Below the pieces are notes generated by a model, which saw nothing but the letters and a program-made list of their open reading frames with translations, was not told the origin of the DNA and searched no databases. This document shows positions 35,231 to 48,249 of a stretch of DNA of 64,000 bases, piece after piece. Both the position numbers and the translations under genes were made by a program. Within the stretch, counting starts at the first letter, position 1, and each line of letters starts with the position of its first letter. This stretch comes from Siphonodentalium dalli (taxonomy: Eukaryota; Mollusca; Scaphopoda; Gadilida; Siphonodentaliidae): assembly GCA_032622095.1 (NCBI GenBank), contig CP136068.1, positions 53,900,025-53,964,024 on the forward strand, read 5' to 3'.

Positions 35231-36136
35231 TGTATAATCGATAGCTACAACAATTCTATGGTAGATAGTTCACGGCCGACCTGATGCATGCATCTTAGTT
35301 TTCTTGTTGAATATGATTCTGACCCAATTGCTAGCTCTACCAGTCGAGTATGTAACTCGGACAGAGTATACAATTCTGTACCACCTCCAGACTCCAGCCA
35401 TGCACACAACGAATCAAATGAGCGTTGCATTTCGACACTTGGTGTTCTGCCCTGTGGTTTTCTCTCAGATGGTTCCTCGTTTATTTCTCCTAAGAACATG
35501 GAGAAACAAGATGCATGATATACGGCTTCTGCAGCAACGAGATCAATGCAACTTAGAATGCGTTTCTGAACCTTCAATGCCCACGAATCATCTCTTATTC
35601 GGCAATGTTCTAAAACTCTGTCTCTAATAGGGAGAGTTGTTACTGTTCGCACTTAATTGCCTTCTACCGGGATGACGAGGATCTGAAATGGCACCCTTTC
35701 CACATATGAAACAGTCTTCTTTAAAATTAAATGGGTCTTGTTTAGACCTCATTTTCTTAGAGAGCGGAACCGTATCCATACACTCAGGATTGACACTGGA
35801 GGTTCGTTTCCTATCAGTGAAATCACGCCTACAGTCTTTATGGACCAAGACCTTACCAATGGGTGTGGTTATTTGTTGCCCCTTCAAATATTCAGATAAG
35901 TGGTGATATCATCGCTTATCAGAGAAATCAATCAAAGTCTCCAATCCTTTTGCCATAACTTGTACCAATGGCTTGTCCTTAGTGTCCAGATTACATTGAC
36001 ACATGCTATGAAATGATAAGACGCACATGTCCTCTTGAAAGTTGCTTGCCCCTACATACGGGGTTGGTTCTGCCATCGCCGAACACGTACCAGACCAAAC
36101 CAATGAGACTATAGTATGATAATTAAACAAACTCAA

Positions 36137-36713
36137 CCAAGAACAGTGCAGTTTCAGTGTACTATAAGCCTTCTTCGTATGTTGGCACCGTTAGGTTTCA
36201 ACAGAAGGCGAAAAATAAGCACAATGTCACACAAAAACCTACCAAAATAACTATATTAATAAATTATTTGTCACTACACGCTTGAAGAAACAATCGCTAC
36301 GTTCTATTTGATAGTTGTATTGCATCATTACATAAATCATTGAATTTATCGCCTTGGACCATTAAAGAGCGTTCAACATGAATTATTTCCTGATATGGTT
36401 AAAATAAAGAGCGTTAGTTTACACGTAGGCCCATCACTTCGTCTTTCCACAGTGTATCGTTACGTTCAAGCAAGAATGATAAATTCTAGACTGACTCTTT
36501 ACTTTGTAGTTTAATGAAACCTATCAAAGAGCGTTTAATTAAACGGAATTTAATCATGATATACGAAATACGTTTTACATTGTCCATATTTATGTAAATA
36601 TATTATCTGATGGCGTGGCAATTATATAATCGTTCATTATATATACATACTAGCCGATGAGCCCGACGTTGTCCGGGCTATTCAAAAACCAAATTTCAAG
36701 TCGACAGCTCTAC
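36137..36713. other. Unit 1, region upstream of the pseudogene
   Basis: Three copies of AAAGAGCGTT occur here (about 36364, 36406, 36526). The block ends with one partial unit of the tandem repeat that reappears at 45883. No TATA box or promoter is convincing. Confidence 0.45.
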
Positions 36714-37825
36714 GCGACTCGAGTAATGCAAGCATAATATTGCTTGCTTTGTCGCACCATTTTATATTATGTCCACCGATGATAAGGTCACTTGTGGAGA
36801 CGGCATATATAAGCCATATGGGCTTACAGCCGAATCCACTCCCATACACAAGGAACATGGTAACATGAATTACCAATATATTATATTGTATCAAATTATT
36901 ATTGGGAATAAATATTATTAAACCAAATGTTATGTTGTCGAGACATCTTATTAAGTTTTGTGTATATGGCTGAGATTTCATTATGGTTGAGTTTTATGGC
37001 ATCCAGTGCCTAAACGACATATTGTACGACTTAAGCTGCATACGAACATGAGCCCATTTCTTCGCTTTCCTAATGGTGCTGTGGAGTGGTGTGGGATGAG
37101 AGGTCTGATTTTGTATGTTATTGCAAGAAGTTTTGCATGTGTTGGTTGTTGTGGTTGTAATAGTTTCCTGATTGTTGAAAGGAGCTAATCATTTTGCAGT
37201 AGGTCGCTTCCGAAGGAGATAGTGGGACAGTTCTGGTATTGTTACACTGAATGTGTGCACCCAATGATTGTAAATCGGGAATAATTCTCCTTCAGACTTG
37301 ATTATCACACCATAGTTCAAGTGTTGTATGTTTGAAGATGATGCTTCACAGCCTATATTGTCTGGCTGTTGAAGGGTTGAACCCGGAAAAAATTCTTAAC
37401 AAGCTGAATTTGGTGTCATTCGAAGCAGAATAGCCCCCTGGTGAACATATCCAAAATCCGCTTAAATCCGCTTTCGGGAATATTTTTAATTCAAGATGGC
37501 GTCCAACATGGCCGCTTGAAAATTTCGAGAATTCTATTGTTTGACACCAATTCATTACCTGTCATTATTAAAACTATCAACCCGTGTTATAACCAACATT
37601 TCTTTTGTAGTGTATATAATATATTTCCAGGGCAAACTATGTTGTTTCCGAGTAAAAGACCTAAACATGGCGTCCAAAATATCAGTCAAAACCGGAAAAT
37701 ATGTGTTTTTCTAATATTTTCCCACTAACTTTCCATATTATGAATCTATTGACTTTGAATCTCCTACCTAACGAAATATAAATCTATTGAGGGGTTCAGA
37801 TTGCTTTCTAGTGATAAAGCCACAT
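36714..37825. other. Unit 2, region downstream of the pseudogene
   Basis: Counterpart of 27403-28514, with single-base differences such as those near 37380 and 37463. No supported gene. Confidence 0.5.
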
Positions 37826-40800
37826 TCAATCCAGTTCCTGATCAACAACCGTTTGCTCAAAATTCGTGCAAATCTCCCCACGACAATCCCCACAGGCAGT
37901 GACACACTTAAGTCCATTTTTCCGACAGGAACATTGATTTTTGCCACAAGGATTTCTTGACAACATTTTACAATTGCATCGAATGAATTTAAGAAGATGT
38001 TCTGGCGCTGGTTCTAGGTCAGTCATTGTTGGGATAAGTATTGACCCCTGCAGTTGCCATCCCCAATGTCATCAGCAACAACAACTACCTGTGATTTTGA
38101 TGCTGATTCTATGGACTGTGTGATGAGCGTCCCGTAGCGCCTTGCTGAGTAGATGTATAAACTGCTGCTTGTTCGTTTCGTTCGAAAGAAACACTTCTTT
38201 ATTGTTGTGAACCTGCATAATATCGGTCAGATGGACATCAGCACAGGGTTTGCCCACTCTTCGCTGGTGCTCATGATCCTTAATCGGTGGTCCTTGCCCA
38301 TAGCCATCGAAAACTATTGAGCAAACACCATACTTGTTCTTAACATATCTTACATAATGTTCAACCACTTGTTTGTAGTTGCATTTCTTTGACAATTTAA
38401 CTCGGTGGAGGAGAGCGCCACCATCGATGACAATAACTGCTTCCTTAGGCGATTGTATTACCTCGACACCCTCATTCAATGCATTTGCCAATTGTGCCTT
38501 GGTTGGTTTTCGTAGAGTATGTTCCTTGAACAGAGATGTTGGTACCACTGTCAGTTCATATTTGAAGTATTTGTCGATGTCTTCTTTTCGTTGAGCAATA
38601 GCTATTAGTCGTGATAACAAAACAGTGGGATTAATATCGACTCGGTTGTTTTCGATTTTAACTCCAGGTGTTAAATAACTGAGCGTCTGAACCTGCTCTT
38701 TTCTCCTTATAGACGCATCGGCAACAACGACGTTATCTAACTTCTCTTGAATTTGTGAGCCAACCAACTCTGTCTCGTTGCAATTAATTTTGTCATCTGG
38801 ACCTGCAATCAAACCAGATGAAAGGGAAATGAGCCGTGAGTCAATTGGGTCAAACGGCGCATGCCCATCGAACCATTCCTGGATACTGCATACATCAGAT
38901 TCGTCACGTCTGCCCCTAGATATGCTAAGGTCAACATGTTGTTCACTGTCTTGTGTTTTGTGTTTGTCAAGTCTGTCATTGCGCCGTGTATTTGGGCACA
39001 CCTGTACATGCTATAAACCCATTGCTGGCGTACCGATTCAGTTATTCCCCTTCCTCGCGTAAGGCCACCCCGACTCTTGATGGAACGCATCAAGACTTGC
39101 TCAATAACTAGGTCACTTGACAGTCCTGCCCAAAACCTACTGCTTCTTCGAATAGTATGAACACCATCCTCTATAAAACATTTGTATAACCACGGACATT
39201 TCTTGGGTAGGTCAAGCATCATTTGCAAAAACAAGCGACAGCTCTTCGCATAGTGCACGTGCCCAGTGGCGGCAAACAAATTCAACATGTTTCCAACAAC
39301 TACTAAATGGAGATTCCAATCTCCTGTTCTCTCAGCTCGAATAAAATCTTTCAACATTTCTATATACTCCATATACTGTAACCAAAGTTTGGATGTTCTT
39401 GGTTTCTCGCCAATGTATGTCTTGTAATATAACATAAGTTCGTTCAATTTGAGCAGTTCTATTGAATTGGAAACAGCCGAAACTTGAATGGTCCCATCAA
39501 ACACTTTTTCATACAGCTCATTTATCGCTTTCACTTCAGCCTGACTAAGCTTCTCCCCTTCGAAACTGGCAGTACCAGTTGAAGTGATTCTTTCGATTGC
39601 CGATTCTTCGACATTTGACATCGAAGGTACTTCGATATTTAACGTTGGAGGTACTTCAACATTTGATTTTGCAGATAATTCGGTATCTGATGTCGCGTTT
39701 GACCCCGCATCATCGGCTGTCGACTTGGAAATTTCATTTGAATCCTCAGAGATCAATTCACCCAACAGCTTGTTAGTAAGGGCTCCGTCCACAAGGAAAT
39801 TACCTCTGATTGCTCGCGATAATGCCTTCCCGGAAAGCACTGTGGCAACTACGTTTGAGCCATAAGCGTTTTCAAGAGCCTCGTCTAACCCCGACCCATT
39901 CATCATGGTACCAATGTTACCCATGAAACTCATCATCAGATGGAAGCCGCCGAGTCTACAAACTATTCCAAGTGACTTGGCTTCAATTATCTCAATCGCT
40001 TTGAGCCAAAGTGGCTGGTCAAACGTCAAGCATGGAGTCACAATTCCCAACTGTGTCGCATGATTCTGAATATACATCAAAGTAGAAAATAAACAAGACT
40101 CATCTGATGGGTTGAGGTCTATTATCGGTAGAAAAAGAACTTCTGACTTGGCTGAAGGTTCTGAGCGATTTGAAGAAAAGATGTGTTCCATGAATCAAGA
40201 CCAGTTCGGTCTATGCTTCATTGCTCGATTTGAAAGCCAACCGCAATGCCATAACAAATCAGTGTTCAAACCTGGAGGCAGTGTGTATGGGTTTTGTAAC
40301 TCAAGCATGGGTCGGTACTTTATTGTGGATAATCCCAGATTTGTAGGTTTCAAATAGTGTATGATAGGCACACCCTTGTCTTCGATTAGTTCTTCAACCA
40401 CAACACGTTTGTGACGAGTGATCACTTTTGATGTATGTGTAAGCAGGGTATCATCCTTCGGAGTTGATACTGCGATTATACCCATACCATGAAATGAACC
40501 TTTACCATCAATAGTAGCGATGTTGTGGTCGACGTTATCTGCTACCCACTGAGTAAAGGTACCTGGAAAATACTCCACTAGTGTACTCTCAATACTTTCA
40601 ACCTGGATCACTGATTGCTTGTACCTGCTTACTTCGTCGTAAGTAATTGAAAACCCCAATTTTGACAGTTCATCGACAAGCCACCTTGACCCGAACACGT
40701 GATCCATTTCAACCCCAATACCAAAAAGTGTAGGGGCGATAACAGACCGGGACCTCGCAGATTGCACGATAATGTGACCAATGCTATTCTGTTTCATATC

Positions 40801-43800
40801 AGATGGAACAAGTATCTCCAGAAACATTTGTGAATGACGAGGAATCCATTTATTTCTGTTGTCAATATTCCGTATCTCCTCGCTGGTGGGGTAGGTTTTC
40901 TTATCATATTTCATTTCCCGCAACTTTGCCCTAATCATCTTCACAACAATTATGTCTGCTTCCTCCTCTATGTCAGCTTTCTTATCCGTATACCACTTGT
41001 GATTTATCAAGTACTTGGCCATATATCTTTGAAGCAAATGACGTTTGCTACGCCCTTCGACTTCAGCAAAATATATATACTCCCCATACCGTTATTCCAA
41101 TTTCTGTTTAAGGCGTTTTATTTCGGCCAATTTGGCCGGTTACTTCATGTGACTTTTTCATCTGACGTGTGTGTCGGATAATTGATCTGGAGGATTTATG
41201 TAAATGTTAGCCCAAACTACATTTCCAAGTAACGATGGTTTTGTTGTTTATTTTGAGGAATAATACCGCGTCAGATGAATTCAGCCCAAATATGTTAACA
41301 GTTGTCGTGTCAAACATTCGGCAGTAGGTTAGCGTTATTTAGTATTTGTGGATGTCCTTTAACATGGGGAAAATAGACTACTGCGCTTGAACGAGCATGT
41401 GAATTTGTCGTTTTTAATGTACAGCAACTTGATAATCAATAACAGAGGCATTCTCTGTCAAATATGGTCGCTCTATTTACGGTATTAATTGCGGAACTTT
41501 CTAAAGTAAACTACGCGTAAACGGATACATACGGTAAATTCTAGAATGTGCCGGAATCGGCCTAATCGCCCCAGGGCCAACTCGCCCAGTCGACGTGTGT
41601 CAATTCGGTACCTACTATAACATGTACCCGAGTCCGATACGGAATAAAAGATGTATACGGGTGTTATATAGCGTTTGGTCCGTTGTTTCTCAATGAATAT
41701 TATTGAAATTTGGTGTATATGTCCGGGCTGGGACATGGAATACAACAACGTTTGAATTGTTTTTAAATTTACAAATTTGTTGATTTTATTCAATTTGTTT
41801 TCGTTCTGAAAACACACTATAAAGTGTATATAATATAATAACGAACACGAGACATACATAATTTATAAACTGTTAACAAAAGATATCAAATTCAATACAT
41901 GACAAAGATGACTCAGTGGAGTTTATAAAGTGAACATAAAAACATTGAGGTAAGCATCTTTTTAAGGAATGCAACTTTATTTAATGATAATAAACACATA
42001 AATTAAAATAACAAACATGAGACATACATGATTTATAAACTGTTAACAAAAGATATCAAACTCAATACCTGACAAAGATGACTCAGTGAAGTTTATAAAG
42101 TGAACATAAAAATATTAAGGTAAGAATCTTTTTAAGCATTACTAAACCGTTTAGCACAGACCACAGTCCACTTCACTCATCCGATCATCACCAAACTTCA
42201 TATTTATCTTGATATTGATCTATCAGATGAGAGCTATCAAATATTTTTTTAATTTCATAGGAAAAAATGGTCGCCAGCGGCCATATTGCATTTACGTTAT
42301 ATTTTATCGCGTCATGTCGATATCTAGTATTACTTAGAAATTTCACCTTTCCAGATTCATAATTGCTCCATTGACTGTAACAGATGAAATTATTCCCCTC
42401 TTCGGATAGAGTGTCACTGAAACTTTATTTTGTCAGACTGTCTGTATAATCACTGATTATATATGGCAATAATCTGTAATAAGATGTAGCACTATTTTAT
42501 TTTATATTTACATGCAGTGCTGTTTTTATACATCAATTCTTATCCCCCTAGATCATCATGTGATCGATCATACATCGCGCGAGGACCTGGTTGAATTAAG
42601 GGGGGTTTTATGGATCACTTCTGTCCTCAAGCTAGATTATACTTATGACATCTAATGGCATGTTTCTAACGTGGAGGGTTAGATATGCTTGAGAAACCAC
42701 CACTCTTTAATTCACACCAAGTTCTCAGCTGTCATGTTCGGATATTAGAACCCATAGCCATGATATATGGTTTATTTTGTGTATACTAGTAATATAGTTA
42801 TTTTCAGTACCTTTATATACCAGTACTGTGTATAACAATGCATATAAATTAATCCATGTATACATGTATATTGATTCAACGGATTCAGTGGTTTTGTCCA
42901 TCAGTCTATCAAATTTGCGGGGAAAACATGGCCACAAGCAGTACACCCTGCTAAATTTCGAATTTGAATCAATTGGCGCACCCTGCAGCCAGCTTTTATT
43001 GGAGAACTTTTTCTTATGTGGATATTTTGGGTCACCGCTAGATGTGAGCCATATTTTGTTCTCAAACTGTCCTTGTGAAGACATCACTGCCAGCGGTGAT
43101 CTTCAATTTTACTATTTTTATGGCTAAATAATTTGGTTGATCCTACAGACGACACCCCTTGTCCGATCGTCATCAGATTCCACAATTATCTTCTGGATAA
43201 CCAGGGTGAGAGTAATCTAATTTTCCCGAATTTCGTTAAAAAACATTACCACAGGCAGCAATTTGGTATCTTACTCTTTGATCCTCTTTTGCATGACTGA
43301 ATTGTTTAGCAACTGTACAGACATATCCCTCATCTGGTTTTTATATACATGTATATCTCTTCATGCGGATAGCCAGTATTACGTAGGTACTCCAACTTTC
43401 TGCATTCCTGTCATCATTTGAAATATAAATATTTACCTGATACATGCACCCTTCAAAATTTGTTTCGTCGTATCTATTTTAATGACCCGTGTGGTAATAT
43501 TGATACAGATATATTTGTCAAACATTTCTTTGTACAATATACAGGTATTTAGTTTGTAACTAAATTTAGAAATATATAATAGTAGCTCGTGGACCCCACT
43601 TCGTCCGGGATGTTCCCCTCTGATTTTCGGAGAAATGCGCGATTTAACCTTGAATTGACTATTTTAAAGGTGAAGGTCATGTCGGGGTCACGATTTGACC
43701 CGTCCAAAACACTCCCCGGACAAAAGTCACGACAAAAGTACCCGTCGAAATCCGCCCGGCTTTATACCCGATTTGACCTTGAATTGACAATTTTGAATGT

Positions 43801-45365
43801 CAAGATCAGGTCATGGTCATGATTTGACCCACCCGAAACACTCCTGGGACAAAAGTAACAGTAGGTATCAAATTTCGTTGAAATACTTCCGTTTTACCAG
43901 ATTTGACCTTGAATTGATCTTTTTGAATGTCAAAGTCAGGTCGGGAGCAAGATTTGACCCGTCCAAAATACTCCCTGGAAATAATTACCCCTAGGTATCA
44001 AATTTCGTCAAATCTGTCCGGCAGTTTTCCCGGCCATAGCTAACAGACAAACAGACAGACAAATGTCCAAAATATATATTAAACTAGCTGATGTACTCGA
44101 CTTCGTTCGGGCTAGTTAGGGATTTTTTTTGTGATCGCCTCCATCTGGACAGTACCCAGTATATACAGCGTCTGGCCAAACTATTGTTCAATTGGTCCAG
44201 AAACATGCCTATATCAGCACGTTCGAGAACATGGTCCCACGTGAAATTGGACCCGTCCATATTGCTCCCGGGATCGAAGTAGTCCTACACACAAATTTTT
44301 AGTCGGATCGGTCAAGGTCCAGAAACATGCCTATGAGCGAGGTCAAGTTGACACGTTAAATACCAAATTCGAGCAGTGTTAGACTATATAACACATACAC
44401 ACATGCATTCACGCATACACACATACATACATACATACATACAGACAGGTGTTTCAAAATGTATAATCGATAGCTACAACAATTCTATGGTAGATAGTTC
44501 ACGGCCGACCTGATGCATGCATCTTAGTTTTCTTGTTGAATATGATTCTGACCCAATTGCTAGCTCTACCAGTCGAGTATGTAACTCGGACAGAGTATAC
44601 AATTCTGTACCACCTCCAGACTCCAGCCATGCACACAACGAATCAAATGAGCGTTGCATTTCGACACTTGGTGTTCTGCCCTGTGGTTTTCTCTCAGATG
44701 GTTCCTCGTTTATTTCTCCTAAGAACATGGAGAAACAAGATGCATGATATACGGCTTCTGCAGCAACGAGATCAATGCAACTTAGAATGCGTTTCTGAAC
44801 CTTCAATGCCCACGAATCATCTCTTATTCGGCAATGTTCTAAAACTCTGTCTCTAATAGGGAGAGTTGTTACTGTTCGCACTTAATTGCCTTCTACCGGG
44901 ATGACGAGGATCTGAAATGGCACCCTTTCCACATATGAAACAGTCTTCTTTAAAATTAAATGGGTCTTGTTTAGACCTCATTTTCTTAGAGAGCGGAACC
45001 GTATCCATACACTCAGGATTGACACTGGAGGTTCGTTTCCTATCAGTGAAATCACGCCTACAGTCTTTATGGACCAAGACCTTACCAATGGGTGTGGTTA
45101 TTTGTTGCCCCTTCAAATATTCAGATAAGTGGTGATATCATCGCTTATCAGAGAAATCAATCAAAGTCTCCAATCCTTTTGCCATAACTTGTACCAATGG
45201 CTTGTCCTTAGTGTCCAGATTACATTGACACATGCTATGAAATGATAAGACGCACATGTCCTCTTGAAAGTTGCTTGCCCCTACATACGGGGTTGGTTCT
45301 GCCATCGCCGAACACGTACCAGACCAAACCAATGAGACTATAGTATGATAATTAAACAAACTCAA
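37826..45365 (-). pseudogene. Unit 2: broken member of the PIN/FEN-like, Cys-rich-tail family
   Basis: The same gene remnant as in unit 1, and slightly better preserved at the 3' side. The frame at 39001-38072 runs through VIDGGALLHRVKL and SIVFDGYGQGP (unit 1 has N for the D) into VHLTDIMQ...KEVFLSNE, without the unit-1 deletion. Shared lesions are TGA at 45138, TAA near 41090, TGA at 40195, frameshifts near 44880 and 38950, and the internal deletion near 38060. Private lesions are +2 and +1 indels near 41024 and 41046. In the FEN/PIN fold the acidic Asp of IDGG and FDGY bind metal. Those two Asp positions survive here, but the later DDTD-type motif is missing. The Cys-rich tail (37826-38026) is intact. 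Shared lesions mean the gene was already dead when the block duplicated. Confidence 0.85.
41214..43570. other. Unit 2 non-coding interruption
   Basis: Counterpart of 31987-34340 with the same repeats; no supported gene. Confidence 0.5.
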
Positions 45366-45882
45366 CCAAGAACAGTGCAGTTTCAGTGTACTATAAGCCT
45401 TCTTCGTATGTTGGCACCGTTAGGTTTCAACAGAAGGCGAAAAATAAGCACAATGTCACACAAAAACCTACCAAAATAACTATATTAATAAATTATTTGT
45501 CACTACACGCTTGAAGAAACAATCGCTACGTTCTATTTGATAGTTGTATTGCATCATTACATAAATCATTGAATTTATCGCCTTGGACCATTAAAGAGCG
45601 TTCAACATGAATTATTTCCTGATATGGTTAAAATAAAGAGCGTTAGTTTACACGTAGGCCCATCACTTCGTCTTTCCACAGTGTATCGTTACGTTCAAGC
45701 AAGAATGATAAATTCTAGACTGACTCTTTACTTTGTAGTTTAATGAAACCTATCAAAGAGCGTTTAATTAAACGGAATTTAATCATGATATAAGAAATAC
45801 GTTTTACATTTTGTCCATATTTATGTAAATATATTATCTGATGGCGTGGCAATTATATAATCGTTCATTATATATACATACT
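45366..45882. other. Unit 2, region upstream of the pseudogene
   Basis: Counterpart of 36137-36650, with three AAAGAGCGTT copies (about 45593, 45635, 45755). No convincing promoter. Confidence 0.45.
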
Positions 45883-47115
45883 AGCCGATGAGCCCGACGT
45901 TGTCCGGGCTATTCAAAAACCAAATTTCAAGTCGACAGCTCTACCCAGCCCGACGTTGTCCGGGCTATTCAAAAACCAGATTTCAAGTCGATAGCTCTAC
46001 CCGTTTCCGAGATCTGGTCTGCGCATGCGCGAAGCTGGCGTCGCACGGGATCGGCGACCCGATAACATTCGTATCCGGGACAAGATACATTCACATACCG
46101 AATTTCAAGTCGATAGCTCCACCCGTTTCCGATATCTCGTCTGCGCATGCGCGAAGCTGGCGTCGCACGGGCTCAGCGACCCGATAAAATTCGTATCCGG
46201 GGCAAGATACATTCACATACCAAATTTCAAGTCGATAGCTCCACCCGTTTCCTATATCTCGCCTCCTCATGCGCGAAGCTGGCGTTGCACGGGCTCGGCG
46301 ACCCGATAAAATTCGTATCCGGGGCAAGATACATTCACATAGCAAATTTCAAGTCGATAGCTCCACCCGTTTCCGAGATCTCGTCCGCGCATGCGCGAAG
46401 CGGGCGCCGCACGGGCTCGCCAATACGACAACGTCCACCGCCTGGTCAAACTACACACACGTACCAAGTTTCGTCCCGATCGGTCGAGAATCGTAGATTT
46501 GTATAAATGACAGACAGACAAACATACATACAAACATACAAACATACAAACAGAGGTCTTTAAAATATATATGACTAGCCGATGAGCCCGACGTTGTCCG
46601 GGCTATTCAAAAACCAAATTTCAAGTCGATAGCTCTACCCAGCCCGACATTCACATACCAAATTTCAAGTCGATAGCTCCACCCGTTTCCGAGATCTCGT
46701 CTGCGCACGCGCGAAGCTGGCGTCGCACGGGCTCGACGACCCGATAAAATTCGTATCCGGGGCAAGATACATTCACATAGCAAATTTCAAGTCGATAGCT
46801 CCACCCGTTTCCTAGATCTGGTCTGCGCATGCGCGAAGCTGGCGTCACACGGGCTCGGCGACCCGATAAAATTCGTATCCGGGGCAAGATACATTCACAT
46901 AACAAATTTCAAGTCGATAGCCCACCCGTTTCCGATATCTCGTCTGCGCATGCGCGAATCGGGCGTCGCACGGGCTCGCCAATACGACAACGACCACCGC
47001 CTGGTCAAACTACACACACGTACCAAGTTTCGTCCCGAGAATCGTAGATTTGTATTAATGACAGACAGACAGACAGACAAACAGACGGACAGACCGAGGT
47101 CTTCAAAATATATAT
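45883..47115 (+). repeat. Tandem array of about 122-bp units with shared head and tail
   Basis: Two arrays (45883-46570 and 46573-47115) each start with 'actagccgatgagcccgacg' and 'gttgtccgggctattcaaa'. They continue through units containing 'aaatttcaagtcgatagctc', 'tgcgcatgcgcgaag', 'cgacccgataaaattcgtat' and 'gcaagatacattcacata'. They end with 'gtaccaagtttcgtcccga', an acagacagac tail and 'aaaatatatatga'. Internal units number about four and three. Overlapping frames on both strands give Arg/Ser/Ala-rich peptides that translate the unit and are not genes. The head also marks both breakpoints of the 9-kb duplication. Confidence 0.88.
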
Positions 47116-47227
47116 GAGATATATGTACTGAAAACAACTGTTATCTGTATCACTTTGCGCATATACAGAGTCCCGTGGTCACAATTACCTTTATAAAGTA
47201 CGTCAGACCCCTCCCATATTCAGGGCG

Positions 47228-47345
47228 CTGTAGAAAATTTTCCCCAAAGCGGATTTTAGCGGATTTGGGATATGTTATACACGAAGGTCTCCTCTTTCCA
47301 ACGATACCAAATTTAGCTTGTTAAGAATTTTTTCCGGGTAGGTCC
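47228..47345 (-). repeat. Dispersed repeat, inverted partner of 28068-28175
   Basis: On the plus strand 'aaagcggattttagcggatt' and 'agcttgttaagaattttttcc' are the reverse complements of text at 28068-28175 (and 37375-37485 in unit 2). Confidence 0.7.
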
Positions 47346-48249
47346 TATATTTCAGCTCCGACAGCCAGACTAATATGAAGGCGAAGAAACTGATGAATAC
47401 GGCGATACTCCGAAGAATGCTGCACCCCAAAAAGACAGAAAGGACGGAATAAGATTTCCAATACAGCACCAATTGTAAAGTGATCAGGTCTACTGGAACT
47501 ATATAGGATGCAAGATAGAGGATAGTGAAGTAAAAGGCCAGCATTAATCGCAATTCGCCTATCCGAAGAACCAATAGCAGTTTTTGTTAAAGTAAATATA
47601 CTTATATGCTAGCATTATTGGTCGTAGTAGAATTTGAATTGCGCAGTATTGTAGTAGAATTTTGTGAAGCATCTGTAGTAGGAAATATGAATATTTGTAG
47701 CATGTTTGTTGAACTATGGTGTAATTTGAATTGCAGAAATGTCAAAAAGGCACTAACATGAAGTTTATATAGATGAAAAAAAAATGAATATTTTAAACAT
47801 CGCAGCATGTAATTCCAGTTTGCATTTAAGTGAAGCATTGCGTGTTAGCAACTAGTCAATGTACTTTACATATTTTTCAACAAGATTACCGTATGCATTG
47901 TGCTTTAAATATGAACCTGCTGGTGTGTAAAACAAATAGTATACAACATAAGCGAAGTGATTGTAGGATTTGTGCAGTATCGAGATGGTAAAACAAAATA
48001 TGTTGGTGTTGTCTTGTCTTGTGACCTCAACGAGATTTGTCACCTAGTTGTAGTGGTAGAGGTATGGTTTTTACTTACCTTGAGCTATGGTTCTGCTCGC
48101 GACAACGAACTCAGTTCCCCATAACCCAAAAGTATATCAAACTTGAACCAAATAAGAATCTACCATTTTGTCTTAATATATAAAGACACTTACCTGACAA
48201 TTACTTGGTTAACCTCTCCCTACCAACTGAGTAGAACAGCACGACAGTA
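47346..48249. other. No supported gene
   Basis: A 99-codon minus-strand frame (47275-47574) is hydrophobic, but its C-terminal 25 residues translate the dispersed repeat at 47228-47345, so I do not call it. A stretch at 48040-48110 has weak tRNA-like A- and B-box text. Confidence 0.4.

Larger units (their letters stand above)
28515..36136 (-). pseudogene. Unit 1: broken member of an expanded metazoan family (PIN/FEN-like domain and Cys-rich tail)
   Basis: Minus-strand pieces line up in order with a large uncharacterised family I recall from cnidarian, mollusc and arthropod genomes. They are: N-terminal block (VMAKGLETLIDFSDKR, 36136-35909); Cys/His block (VHKDCRRDFTD, CFICGKGAISDPRHP, 35887-35624); SCIDLVAAEAVYHASC block (35652-35245); long central part (31710-29497, with HVFGSRWLVDELSKLGFSI and FDQPLWLKAIEI); PIN/FEN-like segment (VIDGGALLHRVKL, SIVFNGYGQGP, 29689-28916); and Cys-rich tail (CNCK...CSCRKNGLKC...CGDCRG, 28715-28515). 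Breaks are in-frame TGA at 35909 and 30883 (the latter inside RPNWS-FM), TAA at 31777, frameshifts near 35650 and 29640, a unit-1-only 1-bp deletion near 28941, and an internal deletion near 28750 that removes the later acidic motif of the nuclease fold. A 3.4-kb non-coding stretch splits it. Function of intact members is unknown. Confidence 0.85.
27403..36713. repeat. Tandem segmental duplication, unit 1 (9.3 kb)
   Basis: From 'gcgactcgagtaatgcaagc' at 27403 the sequence repeats head to tail beginning at 36714 (offset 9,311 bp). I counted roughly twenty single-base differences and a few small indels across the block by eye, so identity is well above 99%. The largest difference is an 86-bp tandem duplication present only here (31815-31986). 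The junction follows '...aagtcgacagctctac', the edge of the tandem repeat found at 45883-47115. Confidence 0.95.
36714..45944. repeat. Tandem segmental duplication, unit 2 (9.2 kb)
   Basis: Head-to-tail copy of 27403-36713, ending at '...gctctac' (45944). It has one copy of the 86-bp segment, and small indels near 38250 (+1), 41024 (+2) and 41046 (+1) relative to unit 1. All repeats described inside unit 1 recur at corresponding positions: 170-bp tandem at about 41830-42145, the GATTTGACC repeat at 43570-44082, and the CATA repeat at 44086-44459. Confidence 0.95.

Noticed and set aside
45888-46545. Overlapping frames on both strands with repeated Arg/Ser-rich peptides
   Set aside because: They translate the 122-bp tandem unit in every frame; no coding bias.
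47275-47574. A 99-aa hydrophobic minus-strand frame with possible membrane segments
   Set aside because: Its C-terminal part is a dispersed repeat seen at 28068 as well, and there is no homology or promoter support.
48031-48110. tRNA-like A-box and B-box wording
   Set aside because: No cloverleaf can be drawn, and the B-box is too far from consensus.
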